From Olivibacter domesticus (lineage in GTDB: Bacteria > Bacteroidota > Bacteroidia > Sphingobacteriales > Sphingobacteriaceae): a DNA stretch of 64,000 bases. Under the pieces are notes generated by a model, which saw only the letters and a program-made list of their open reading frames with translations, was not told the DNA's origin and did no database searches. Made by a program: the position numbers and the translations under genes. The DNA lies in assembly GCF_900109575.1 (NCBI RefSeq), contig NZ_FOAF01000002.1:372001-436000 (forward strand), read 5' to 3'. Of the stretch, positions 18,051-26,694 are shown piece by piece (the first letter of the stretch is position 1; each line of letters opens with the position of its first letter).

Positions 18051-18959
18051 ATGGCAATAAACGATAAGAAAGGGCATGTACATGGAAAAATTGGCCCTTT
18101 AGTCTACCGCTCGAGTGGCGGCACACAAATAGTTCAAAGTCGGCCACGAAAATTCGAGCAAACGGAAGCAACAAAATTAACCGGACACGAATTTGGCTTA
18201 GCGAGCACACAAGCAGCATTTATACGAAAAATAATCAATACACTGATAGATGCATCTGATGGACGGATGTTAAATCGATTTACCGGTGCAATCCGAAATT
18301 GTTTGCACCTTGCAGAAAAGGTGATCGGCAATAGAGACTTACATGACGTCAGCTTAGATAAGCTACGCGGGTTTCAATTTAATTTGGACGCACCTTTTGA
18401 ACGGGTGATGAAAAAACAACCCCTCTCGCATGTAGACGATCAGGGCAATCTTTTCTTTCAACTAGCGATCGATGATCCTTATAAAGATTTCGCCTTTTTA
18501 AATTCAAAAAGAAACGCCACTGCAGGCATTAGAATATCCACTATTGCTTTTAACTTCAAGGATGAGTATTTTCAGGTTGTAGATTCAAAAGAATTTGAAG
18601 TTAAAACAACCTCTATTCAGTGGGAATCTAAGAAGAATCTTCCTTCCGGCGCCGTTATCTTCGTGATACTTTCCTTGCATTATTATCAAGCTGGCTGGTT
18701 AACAGATTTAAAACCGGTTATCGACCAGAAATACAATGCTTCTGGTATTCTACATGCCTTTCATACAACAGAAGCTATGTCTAATAAAGGAACTGGAGAA
18801 GAGTGGCACCCCATCGCACAAGCGATTGCTGCCCCAACAGCTACTAAAAACAAGTTGAAAGACATCGAAAATGTTATTATCAAAGAGCAGAAAAAGAAGA
18901 GTAAAAAAAGCAAACAAAAAACAAAAGAAGAACCACGATTGATTTATACAAAGAGCTGA
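18051..18959 (+). CDS. Conserved hypothetical protein, basic and soluble
   Basis: A 302-residue protein without signal peptide or membrane helix. The N-terminus (KKGHVHGKIGPLVYRSSGGT then QSRPRKFEQTEATKLTGHEFG) resembles a group of Bacteroidota hypothetical proteins that I know only as unannotated families. The middle (residues about 110-240) looks beta-rich. The C-terminal 35 residues are a Lys-rich tail (KEQKKKSKKSKQKTKEEPR), possibly for nucleic-acid or membrane contact. No function can be assigned; it appears to be a single-gene unit ahead of a convergent reductase gene. Confidence 0.75.
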   Translation: MAINDKKGHVHGKIGPLVYRSSGGTQIVQSRPRKFEQTEATKLTGHEFGLASTQAAFIRKIINTLIDASDGRMLNRFTGAIRNCLHLAEKVIGNRDLHDVSLDKLRGFQFNLDAPFERVMKKQPLSHVDDQGNLFFQLAIDDPYKDFAFLNSKRNATAGIRISTIAFNFKDEYFQVVDSKEFEVKTTSIQWESKKNLPSGAVIFVILSLHYYQAGWLTDLKPVIDQKYNASGILHAFHTTEAMSNKGTGEEWHPIAQAIAAPTATKNKLKDIENVIIKEQKKKSKKSKQKTKEEPRLIYTKS

Positions 18960-18980
18960 GCCCGTCTTTTGAATTTTAAT

Positions 18981-20036
18981 CTAAGGAATTATTTTCTTAT
19001 CCTTTAATTCATCGAATAGATCAAAGAACATTTTTTCTGTATCCATAAATTCGTAAAAACCCATACGCCTTGCCTTGGTTCCATCCGAAAAAAAATCGTA
19101 GTCCCAAGAAAAAACAAAATCACCAAAACCCCATGCCGATACTTCCTGAAAGCTATGTTTTTCTAAGTTATATTTATCTTGTATCTGCTCCCACACCGTT
19201 GCTTTATCAGCCATAACGGTATGTAAAGGCATGTGTAATGGCGGTGCTACATCCATATGAAAATAAGCGGCTATTTTTGGCCAGAATTCGTTCCAACGAA
19301 TAAGATCACCGTTAGTGATGTTGAATGCTTGGTTGGCACACTTAGGGTCTGTAGCCGCCCAAACCGTCGCTTTGGCCAATAAACCGGCGTCTGTTAGGTC
19401 CATTAATTTATCATAAGCGCCAGGTTTACCGGGAAATCGAAGGGGCAGTCCCAATTCTTTAGATATCGTTGCATAAACGGCAATGACCAAAACGAGGTTC
19501 ATCGGATTTCCTAATGCGGTTCCAGCAACAACTGATGGCCTTAGCGCCGACCAACTCCATTTCTTTCCTTCTTGCTGCTTTTCCAAATACTGTTGCTGAT
19601 CAACATTAAATTCTGGTGGCATATGTCCTGCATCACTTTCTTTGGCTGGGGTTTTAAAGGGCCCGTAATGTGCACCGTAAACCTTGTAGCCTTGCATTAA
19701 ACTGATATGTTGCAAACCCGTTGCGACACGTTCGATTTCGGTTACGACATTCACCAGCATAGCAAGATTTGGCGGCACCAATTCTGCCCAGGAAGGTTTA
19801 TCTTGATAGGCAGCATAAAAAATATGCGTGACGGTAGTTAACGATTGCAATTTTATTTTGCAATCTTCTTTATCAAGCAGGTCAACCGATAAATATTGGG
19901 TTTTTTGCGTGTTCACACCACCACGTCGTGAAAGTCCGATAATTTCCCAATCGCCCAGTTCTTCGAGATGCTTAATCAGATTACTCCCGATCACACCGTT
20001 GGCGCCTACTACCAGTGCTGTATTTTTAGCTATCAT
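18981..20036 (-). CDS. PRISE-type SDR (progesterone 5-beta-reductase/iridoid-synthase-like enone reductase)
   Basis: A 351-residue extended short-chain dehydrogenase. The NAD(P)-binding motif is VVGANGVIG (GxxGxxG at residues 11-17). The block QGYKVYGAHYGPF matches the PRISE lysine/GPF motif, EFNVDQQQYL occupies the place of the catalytic-tyrosine NFYY-type motif, and WSALRPSVVAG and DLTDAGLLAKATVWAA are also characteristic. PRISE enzymes reduce activated C=C bonds of enones, usually with NADPH. It is divergent from the AraC-type regulator at 20117, which may control it. Confidence 0.82.
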   Translation of the reverse strand: MIAKNTALVVGANGVIGSNLIKHLEELGDWEIIGLSRRGGVNTQKTQYLSVDLLDKEDCKIKLQSLTTVTHIFYAAYQDKPSWAELVPPNLAMLVNVVTEIERVATGLQHISLMQGYKVYGAHYGPFKTPAKESDAGHMPPEFNVDQQQYLEKQQEGKKWSWSALRPSVVAGTALGNPMNLVLVIAVYATISKELGLPLRFPGKPGAYDKLMDLTDAGLLAKATVWAATDPKCANQAFNITNGDLIRWNEFWPKIAAYFHMDVAPPLHMPLHTVMADKATVWEQIQDKYNLEKHSFQEVSAWGFGDFVFSWDYDFFSDGTKARRMGFYEFMDTEKMFFDLFDELKDKKIIP

Positions 20037-20074
20037 ATTCTTAACTTTAAATTTGATTTATCTTCTATTTTAAA

Positions 20075-20082
20075 CAAAGGTA
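20075..20082 (-). promoter_or_regulatory. Candidate -7 box for the PRISE-type reductase gene
   Basis: The minus strand reads TACCTTTG, a full match to the Bacteroidota -7 consensus TAnnTTTG, about 39 bp upstream of the start at 20036. No TTTG lies at the matching -33 position, so the call rests on one box. Confidence 0.4.
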
Positions 20083-20116
20083 CAGCGAAAGAAACAGTTG
20101 TTTATTGTATAAAACT

Positions 20117-20926
20117 ATGATAGATTTGTATCTATCTATGATGAAACGTTATAAGCAATTTGCCCCCATCCTTATTTCAGACTTTGAAGTATTGAAATGG
20201 CAACACCCTGTCCATAATCACAATCATTATGAATTGATCTATATCAGGCATGGTTCGGGTATACACTTTATTAATTCCGTGCCTATGAAGTATCAACAGG
20301 GTAATGTATTCTTGCTTGGGCCGGAAGAAGAACACTATTTTGAGGTTATTGAAAAGACACGGTTTATTTATCTTAAGTTTACCGATGTCTATATACATCA
20401 GCACAATATCATAAATAGCACGGTAAAACACTTGGAGTATCTCATCAAAAGCAGGGAAACACATCATTCAGGATTTAACCTTTCTCCAGTAGATCAGACT
20501 ACTGTAGACCTTTTGTTCGAAGTAATTATTTCACTTAAAAATGATTTGATGAGAAATGAGCAGGTGATCTGGATGCAGGTACTTGCGTTATCTGAGATCC
20601 TGCAGCGAAACCTGCCGGAGATAAAAACCAGTATGAACCGAAGTCGTGATATGCAGGCTATCTTTTGCTATATCCACAAACATATCTACAATCCCGAAAA
20701 TCTAAAGGCAGCCGTGATGGCAAGGCATTTCCATATCACGAGCGACTATATGGGGCCTTATTTTAAAAGGAATACGGGCACCACACTTAGAAAATATATC
20801 GGCGAATATCGGAATAGTTTGATCAGGAAAAGGTTGCACAGCGGACGGTTCACCCTTAAACAACTTGCCGCTGAATTTGGGTTGACGGATGAAAGTCACA
20901 TAAGTAAACTGCTTAAAAATAATTGA
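20117..20926 (+). CDS. AraC-family transcriptional regulator
   Basis: About 269 residues from the ATG at 20117; the longer frame starting at 20105 needs a TTG start and adds only four residues, so ATG is preferred. The N-terminal half is a cupin-type sensing domain (HPVHNHNHYELIYIRHGSGIHFIN and MKYQQGNVFLLGPEEEHYFE). The C-terminal about 100 residues hold the two AraC helix-turn-helix units (LKAAVMARHFHITSDYMGPY and FTLKQLAAEFGLTDESHISK). It is divergent from the PRISE reductase gene, its most likely target. Confidence 0.88.
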   Translation: MIDLYLSMMKRYKQFAPILISDFEVLKWQHPVHNHNHYELIYIRHGSGIHFINSVPMKYQQGNVFLLGPEEEHYFEVIEKTRFIYLKFTDVYIHQHNIINSTVKHLEYLIKSRETHHSGFNLSPVDQTTVDLLFEVIISLKNDLMRNEQVIWMQVLALSEILQRNLPEIKTSMNRSRDMQAIFCYIHKHIYNPENLKAAVMARHFHITSDYMGPYFKRNTGTTLRKYIGEYRNSLIRKRLHSGRFTLKQLAAEFGLTDESHISKLLKNN

Positions 20927-20944
20927 AGAAAAACAATTTTTTAA

Positions 20945-20969
20945 GCTGGAAAAATTTAATTTTTCCAGC
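20945..20969. terminator. Hairpin terminator between convergent genes
   Basis: GCTGGAAAAA (20945-20954) pairs with TTTTTCCAGC (20960-20969) around a 5-nt loop. It lies between the stop of the AraC gene and the stop of the GH51 gene; the minus-strand side continues into a T-rich run, so it serves the GH51 gene at least. Confidence 0.75.
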
Positions 20970-21038
20970 CTTCAGAAGAATGTTTTCTACCTTCTTTTGA
21001 GATATTTGATTGGTTACGATCGGATCCAACTAGGACAT

Positions 21039-23654
21039 TTAGCTACCAACGCCCATTTTCGTTTTTATTCTATAGACCGTAAAAGAGTAGGGCGAAATCG
21101 CTACTTTAAACTTATTAGAGACCTGCTCCCCTATTTCAACTGGCTGACATTTAAGATCGGTAGGATCGCCTTTCAGCGTAATTTTGGTTGCCTCTTCGTC
21201 TAATACGATATTGTCTCCAAAATCTATATTGGTTTGCACTTCCGTAGGTAACAGGTTTACAATTTTCAAAATCAAATCTCCTGATTTTTCTTCTTTTACA
21301 GCAGACACGCCAAAACGTTTGCTAACGGCTGGTTTGGATTCAGAAAGTACAATGTCCGAAGAGAAATAGGTATCACCACTATGTTGTCCATACAGTTGTT
21401 GCACGTAATATCCAACAGTAGGCTTAACTTCCTCATTATTAAAGTAAATCAAATCTGGATTCCACTGGGTATGCCCCTCCTTCGCTAATAAAGGAGCATA
21501 AGAAGCCATATGTACGACATCTCCATTCCGTTCCAAAGACGTTAAATATAATGCTTCGGCTAGGGCAGTTTCCAGATTATTAGGCCTTCCGGGTAAATGA
21601 GCTGCATACTCCCCTAAATAAACCTTTGATTTTGACCGGTCATAGCGATCATAATAATCTTGATTATGGATAAACCAACCTGGCGACTGATAATAATGTT
21701 CATCTACCATCGGAATTTCCAGCGCATCGGCAAGCTCCCAACCTTCGCGGTAATCTGTTCCATCTGCACTAGGCCCCACGGTACCGATAACAGTAATCGC
21801 TGGATATCGCTTCTTCATAGCCGCAAAAATCAAGCGAAAGCGTTCCTCAAATACATCTGTAATGAGATCTTCATTTCCTATACCGATATATTTTAGGTTA
21901 AAAGGTTCAGGATGTCCCGCGGCAGCACGCTTTTTACCCCAAATACTGTTCTTGTCGCCGTTGGCATACTCTATCAAATCAAAAATCTCTTGTATATATT
22001 CATCCATATCTTCCATAGGAATTCCTCCCTGCTGTCCAGCCCCTCCCGTTCCCGAATTTTGACAAGGTACCGCTGCAGGCACAACTGGTAGCGGCTCTGC
22101 GCCTATATCCTCGCAAAATTGGAAATATTCAAAATAACCAAGACCGGCAGACTGATGGTAACCCCACAAGTTCCTCTGAGGTACACGCTCCTCTAAGGGG
22201 CCAATCGTATTCTTCCAGCGATACATATTTTCCAAGCCATCGCCATGGGCCACACATCCGCCCGGGAAACGGACGAACCGTGGTCGCATATCGGCAATAG
22301 CTTGAGCTAAATCAGCCCGCAATCCATTCTTTCTATTCTTAAAGGTACTCTCCGGAAAGAGCGATATCAAATCAAAAGCATAAGTGCCAGCTTTTAGCGG
22401 TTTTACTTCTAACGTAGCGGATACCGCCGATGTATTTGCCACAATCTTATCCTGGTATTGCTTCCAATTACCGGCAATGCCCTTTATAATAGTACTTCCA
22501 TAAACAGTGCCATCGTCGCCAACCAGACGAATCTCTACACCAGTTTTTATACCATTCAATGCGCGAGCAAAAAACGAGCAGAGGTAAGTTGCTCCCTGCT
22601 TAATTGAAATACCATCGAAACCTTTGTTTTGCAAACCGGCACCAACTGACGGAAGATCAAGTACAGCGTAGAACTTGTTATTTGGATGAATAGGACTCAC
22701 GCTATCAATATGGAGCGAACCTTTACCTTGTACCTTCCAAGCTGTTTGATGATTCCATGTTTCGTCCTTCCCCTCCTTATCAGACGGGCGATATTCAAAG
22801 CCTCTATTTTGCACCAGTTCAGCATAAAGTCCGCCATCAGCTGCGTAGTTAATATCCTCAAAAAAAACACCCATTAAAAGATCACTTATTTTACGTGGGT
22901 CGCCCGTTTGAACATGTATGTCCGCCTTTAAAGAATCCAACGAAGCAAAACGTTGATGATCGTCTTTCGTTTGTTCGGACCATAGTGTGTACTTGTACGC
23001 AGCCAACGCTTGCGCATTCAGCAAAGCATCTATCTCTCCCCAAGCAACTTTATTAATGGATCCGATTTCCCGCTTATTGCCTATATATATCTCCTCCCTA
23101 TGGGTGGGTAAGGTATCAATGACAGCAGCCTTACTATAGGTTTTAAAATCGGAAGTTGCAGTTTTGTAATACTGTATTTTCCCTTCCTTTTCAGTGCGCC
23201 AGCCGATTGTAGTATTTCCCGAAGCATCCTTATATACAATAGGGTCTAAGCAGTTCCCATCTTGTATCATTTCGGTATAAGATTGTCGCTGCCATTTCAC
23301 CAGATCTTCCGATTGCGCATGCGCTAACACATTGTCTTCTTCGTTCACCGACCAAACGCAATGCCACATACCGTTGGCGTCTCTATAAACAAACGGTCTA
23401 AGCATCCGTTTCTGTGCTCCCCAACGGCCATAGTCGCACCGTAAAAAACCGTGGTCTGGTCCAATCGCATGCCATATTTGTTTATCCGTGCTCCAAGCAA
23501 AGTGCAAACCGGCTCTACCGCCGTCGTTTAAACTTGCATAAGCAAACAGGTAAGCAGAATCAGGTTTCAACGAAGTACCACTATGAAAACTCCAAGTAGT
23601 AAGTGGAAGAAACAGTGAACAAAACATCAAAAAAAACAATCGATTTATCATCAT
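21039..23654 (-). CDS. Exported GH51 alpha-L-arabinofuranosidase with extra N-terminal domain
   Basis: An 871-residue protein with a Sec signal (residues 1-23). Residues about 30-235 resemble a GH43/GH32-type beta-propeller: repeated short blades with WSTDKQIWHAIGPD, MLRPFVYRDANGMWHCVW and LDPIVYKDASGNTTIGWR. Residues about 255-435 form a carbohydrate-binding-like beta-sandwich, and about 440-800 the GH51 barrel with acid/base E595 in GIGNED and nucleophile E682 in VYLGEYAAH. GH51 removes arabinofuranose from arabinan or arabinoxylan. Whether the propeller is active or only binds sugar is not clear. It appears to be transcribed alone from a promoter box at 23671-23678. Confidence 0.9.
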   Translation of the reverse strand: MMINRLFFLMFCSLFLPLTTWSFHSGTSLKPDSAYLFAYASLNDGGRAGLHFAWSTDKQIWHAIGPDHGFLRCDYGRWGAQKRMLRPFVYRDANGMWHCVWSVNEEDNVLAHAQSEDLVKWQRQSYTEMIQDGNCLDPIVYKDASGNTTIGWRTEKEGKIQYYKTATSDFKTYSKAAVIDTLPTHREEIYIGNKREIGSINKVAWGEIDALLNAQALAAYKYTLWSEQTKDDHQRFASLDSLKADIHVQTGDPRKISDLLMGVFFEDINYAADGGLYAELVQNRGFEYRPSDKEGKDETWNHQTAWKVQGKGSLHIDSVSPIHPNNKFYAVLDLPSVGAGLQNKGFDGISIKQGATYLCSFFARALNGIKTGVEIRLVGDDGTVYGSTIIKGIAGNWKQYQDKIVANTSAVSATLEVKPLKAGTYAFDLISLFPESTFKNRKNGLRADLAQAIADMRPRFVRFPGGCVAHGDGLENMYRWKNTIGPLEERVPQRNLWGYHQSAGLGYFEYFQFCEDIGAEPLPVVPAAVPCQNSGTGGAGQQGGIPMEDMDEYIQEIFDLIEYANGDKNSIWGKKRAAAGHPEPFNLKYIGIGNEDLITDVFEERFRLIFAAMKKRYPAITVIGTVGPSADGTDYREGWELADALEIPMVDEHYYQSPGWFIHNQDYYDRYDRSKSKVYLGEYAAHLPGRPNNLETALAEALYLTSLERNGDVVHMASYAPLLAKEGHTQWNPDLIYFNNEEVKPTVGYYVQQLYGQHSGDTYFSSDIVLSESKPAVSKRFGVSAVKEEKSGDLILKIVNLLPTEVQTNIDFGDNIVLDEEATKITLKGDPTDLKCQPVEIGEQVSNKFKVAISPYSFTVYRIKTKMGVGS

Positions 23655-24036
23655 TCAAGAAATTGGTTTGCAAAAATAAATCTGACCCAGTGAGGTCTTT
23701 AACAATAGTGCTATTTAACCGCTTATGTTATAAGTGTTATTAACACATTTATTTTCAAACTTAAACAAATTTACTTTCAATCGCAATTATATTTCCGTTA
23801 CATGTACAGTTAAGGCATCAATCTGTTCATTGCTCTTGAAACCTATCAATGTTTGTAAGCTAAGACGATCATTACCGAAATATCAGATGTTTTGTATAAT
23901 GTACTATAAACTTATTTCATACATCAAGATGAACTTTAATCAATATGTGGATCATGAAATGAAAAGGCATTACCAACAACATGTAAAAGGATCGCTTCCG
24001 ATAAATTTTATATTTTTCCGTTATCCTCTCTGTGGC
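23655..24036. other. 382-bp spacer, no supported gene
   Basis: Upstream region of the GH51 gene on one side and 3' flank of a minus-strand gene on the other. The minus strand has TATTTTTG at 23671-23678, a match to the Bacteroidota -7 box, 17 bp ahead of the GH51 start. A plus-strand frame of 107 codons crosses the region but its composition (many Cys, Tyr, Asn, Lys; no domain) does not look coding. Confidence 0.55.
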
Positions 24037-24669
24037 TTAGAAAGACTCAGAAATTAGAAAAGAATTAAAGAAACATAAATCTAATTGGCTGTTCTTGGAC
24101 AGATAATCAATTTTTGGTTGACTTTCCTGCCATCGTTTCCAGTACGGCAACATACTCCGTCGATGTTCAAGATACTCGTCCGGAATGTTTTCAAAAGGTT
24201 CCATTACAAAAGTAACTGACTTGTGCGCTGTCCAGATCCAAGTATCATCCTTCAAGATGGAATCAGACGAACGCATATTCCACTCGGGGATATTTATCAT
24301 GCTAAATTCATCTGTTTCAGTATCAAAATAAATCCCGGCTTCAGCAAGTACTTTCGGATCAGTGTAACTACCTTTTAAAGCAGCATTCAACTGTTGGTTA
24401 TGCTTGTTTAAAATTATCTTTTCTACAGTCAGACCATTAAAGTTTTTCTGTTTAACATTCGTGCAGAATTCTGCTATTTTTCGTAATTCATTTGCTACCA
24501 TTAAGCTATCATCCGTTAATATAATAATCGAAAAAAGGTCTTCCTGAAGAATTTCAAAGGTTTTGTCAACAGGATTAATTGTAATGCTCACTTTTCGGCT
24601 AACAATACTAGCATCTTCCATTCCGATAATGGAAGCAATTGCAAAAAACAAAATGTTTATCGGATTCAT
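24037..24669 (-). CDS. Hypothetical exported protein
   Basis: A 210-residue protein I do not recognise. The first 20 residues (INILFFAIASIIGMEDA) could be a short signal peptide. The rest looks like a soluble alpha/beta domain with several Trp and Tyr residues near the end (IPEWNMRSSDS, TWIWTAHKSVTF). It is the last member of a minus-strand operon of small envelope proteins. Confidence 0.65.
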   Translation of the reverse strand: MNPINILFFAIASIIGMEDASIVSRKVSITINPVDKTFEILQEDLFSIIILTDDSLMVANELRKIAEFCTNVKQKNFNGLTVEKIILNKHNQQLNAALKGSYTDPKVLAEAGIYFDTETDEFSMINIPEWNMRSSDSILKDDTWIWTAHKSVTFVMEPFENIPDEYLEHRRSMLPYWKRWQESQPKIDYLSKNSQLDLCFFNSFLISESF

Positions 24670-24726
24670 ACGTGTGAAATGTTTTAGAATGCTATAATTT
24701 TTTTACTCTTTTCAACTTTTACTCTT

Positions 24727-25281
24727 TTACCAGAAATTAGCTGTAGGCAAAGCATAAAAGGTCGTATCCTGTACATCCTGCCATGGTGCCTGATTAAACT
24801 GCCAACATTTTTCGATCTTGTCAAAGCTTTTTCCGATATCCATTGTTCCCCATTGGTAACCTGTTTTGTATGTGTTCCCATTGACTGTTATCGTTCCGAA
24901 TATGGTGGGATAGGACGATCCGGATACGCCATTGGTATATTGAATGGCATTTTCCAGTTTCAAGGTTGTACACGCCGGAAATTTAACAATCTCTTCAATA
25001 TCTCCGATATTTTTCTGCTCTTGTGCATACTGCCATTTCGGATGCAGGCTGTCCAACAAAGTGTAGGGGTATTGACTATTTTCGTTCGATCTAAGTTTTT
25101 CCTCGAATAAAACCGTTTCCCTAGTAAGCAGAACGGTCTGTCCGATCCATTCTTTGAATGGCTCATACTTATTGAGATTGGTGGATTTGGTCTTTACTGT
25201 TGCATAAATGATAAAGATAAGAAAACCAATCCCCCCAACGATGACCAATGCAATAATGCCCATAATTTTCTTTGTTGTCAT
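24727..25281 (-). CDS. Hypothetical membrane-anchored protein
   Basis: A 184-residue protein with one N-terminal membrane helix (GIIALVIVGGIGFLIFIIYA, residues 8-27) and a globular domain predicted to face the periplasm. Two cysteines (in FPACTTLK and EKCWQF) could form a disulfide. The start codon lies 1 nt after the stop of the preceding gene (25283), so the two are translationally coupled. The 3' end runs into an 8-bp-periodic AT-rich stretch (24697-24728). No family recognised. Confidence 0.7.
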   Translation of the reverse strand: MTTKKIMGIIALVIVGGIGFLIFIIYATVKTKSTNLNKYEPFKEWIGQTVLLTRETVLFEEKLRSNENSQYPYTLLDSLHPKWQYAQEQKNIGDIEEIVKFPACTTLKLENAIQYTNGVSGSSYPTIFGTITVNGNTYKTGYQWGTMDIGKSFDKIEKCWQFNQAPWQDVQDTTFYALPTANFW

Positions 25282-25282
25282 C

Positions 25283-25969
25283 TTACTTTTTGTCTGTAAT
25301 GTATATTTCCGTCAGGTCATCGTCTGATATGAAACGTATGTTATAGCCCGTCTGCTCCTTTAATTTCACCAAAGGCATACTTTCTGTTTCAAAATCCGTA
25401 CTGTTGAGCTTTTCTTTTGATTTATGGCCTCTGTTCATCTCGGTCGACTTCGCGATATGATAAAGATCACCATCCACCTTGAGTACTTTAAACCATCCAA
25501 AACGGATTTCTGCACCCATCGGATTTCCTTTTTCTTTATAGATTTCATAATTGCCGAAATAGATATCACCTTCCGCCGGAGCTTGATCCATGGCCACGTA
25601 TTCGGCAGGTTTGGGTAAAGGAGGTTTGACACTTTCATAGGTCAGATAGCCAAAGAATGCGATGATCAGCAATATAAATATCCAACCTACGATAGTCAAT
25701 TTGAATATAAAGGGTGGTTTGGGTGCTTCGGCTACTTTATGCGTAGCGAAGGTCTTCATCTCCGATGTCCAGTAGCGTCGGGAAATTTTCTTCCGCGCTA
25801 CATCGTCCCAAAATTCACCATACGCTTTTTTGGAATAGACCGAACAAATGGCTGTTCTCATCAATGTCCGATAAACACCCAATACCATAGGGTTGTTTGG
25901 GGTCTTTGGATTTTGAAGCCCATCGGCATGATGGGCACCTTGTTCTATTTTATTAATTAAAAAAAACAT
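25283..25969 (-). CDS. Hypothetical protein with one membrane helix
   Basis: A 228-residue protein: about 90 N-terminal cytoplasmic residues rich in Arg and Lys, one membrane helix (LTIVGWIFILLIIAFFGYLTY, about 91-111) and about 115 extracytoplasmic residues. It begins 1 nt after the stop of the small lipoprotein gene. The first about 20 residues (MFFLINKIEQGAHHADGLQN) have no signal. No known domain recognised; the tight gene order suggests a complex with its neighbours. Confidence 0.68.
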   Translation of the reverse strand: MFFLINKIEQGAHHADGLQNPKTPNNPMVLGVYRTLMRTAICSVYSKKAYGEFWDDVARKKISRRYWTSEMKTFATHKVAEAPKPPFIFKLTIVGWIFILLIIAFFGYLTYESVKPPLPKPAEYVAMDQAPAEGDIYFGNYEIYKEKGNPMGAEIRFGWFKVLKVDGDLYHIAKSTEMNRGHKSKEKLNSTDFETESMPLVKLKEQTGYNIRFISDDDLTEIYITDKK

Positions 25970-25970
25970 A

Positions 25971-26120
25971 CTAATTTGTATTTATTTCGTTTAACGATTT
26001 GTTTGAATGCCTGTTAATCATTTCCCAATTGAATGGATCATCCTCTAGCTTATTATCCTCTTTATTACAAGACGCAAGCACCAAAACCATGCTTGACACG
26101 AATAAAAAATTACTTCTCAT
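25971..26120 (-). CDS. Small lipoprotein, 49 residues
   Basis: An open frame from the ATG at 26120 to the TAG ending at 25971. The N-terminus reads MRSNFLFVSSMVLVLASCNK: basic start, hydrophobic core and lipobox LASC with Cys18 as the lipid anchor, followed by an acidic stretch (EDNKLEDD). It fits exactly between the DUF4870-like gene and the next hypothetical gene (1-nt spacing), which supports translation. Such short lipoproteins are easily missed by gene callers. Function unknown. Confidence 0.7.
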   Translation of the reverse strand: MRSNFLFVSSMVLVLASCNKEDNKLEDDPFNWEMINRHSNKSLNEINTN

Positions 26121-26130
26121 AATAATTATC

Positions 26131-26457
26131 TTATTTGTCAATAAAATCAAATTTGTCTTCGAACAGTTTTCCGATAACCGGTAGAGGCTTTTTTACTTCA
26201 TTGGCAGCGGTGATGATACCCAATACCATTAAAATCAAGAAAATGATACTGACAGCACTGAGTATAGTGCCCAAAGAAGGAATTATCATCAACACAACAC
26301 CTACTATCGTATTAAAAATCAATGCAATGATCAGCAATCCCAATCCTTGTTTCAGATGATATTTACTCAAATCGTTTCGTTGCTCTTTTCCGGCAAAAAA
26401 AGCTACCAGCCATAAAATGCCAAGATAACTTAAAATAGATTGTACTTTCGGGTTCAT
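26131..26457 (-). CDS. DUF4870/Tic20-like small membrane protein
   Basis: A 108-residue protein with three hydrophobic segments. The sequence SYLGILWLVAFFAGKEQRNDLSKYHLKQGLGLL, rich in the family signature YH..QGL, fits the DUF4870 (Tic20-like) group of small bacterial membrane proteins with no assigned function. It is the first gene of the minus-strand operon that continues to 24037 and is divergent from the TPR/HTH regulator at 26695. Confidence 0.82.
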   Translation of the reverse strand: MNPKVQSILSYLGILWLVAFFAGKEQRNDLSKYHLKQGLGLLIIALIFNTIVGVVLMIIPSLGTILSAVSIIFLILMVLGIITAANEVKKPLPVIGKLFEDKFDFIDK

Positions 26458-26694
26458 AATTTTTTAAAAATTTATTAATTCAAAAATCAGCATAACCAGG
26501 AAGACAAGACCTATTCAATCCTTCACATAGCATCTACACGATTTATAGATGTATATACAAAGTATCTACATGAAATTAAAACATTTGAATATCAATACAT
26601 TACACCTATATCACTAAGCTATTTTAACAGGGAATAATTCGGATATGGTCTGCTTTTTTCATTATTTTGTTTCTGACTGTAGATAGAAAGAAGC

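Noticed and set aside
20105-20116. TTG start for the AraC-type regulator
   Set aside because: An in-frame ATG lies 12 nt downstream and the extra residues add nothing to the domain.
23734-24057. Plus-strand frame of 107 codons in a spacer
   Set aside because: No domain, unusual composition (many Cys, Tyr, Asn, Lys), overlaps the 3' end of a better-supported minus-strand gene and has no promoter.
24684-24881. 65-codon minus-strand frame
   Set aside because: Lies in another frame of the better-supported gene at 24727-25281.
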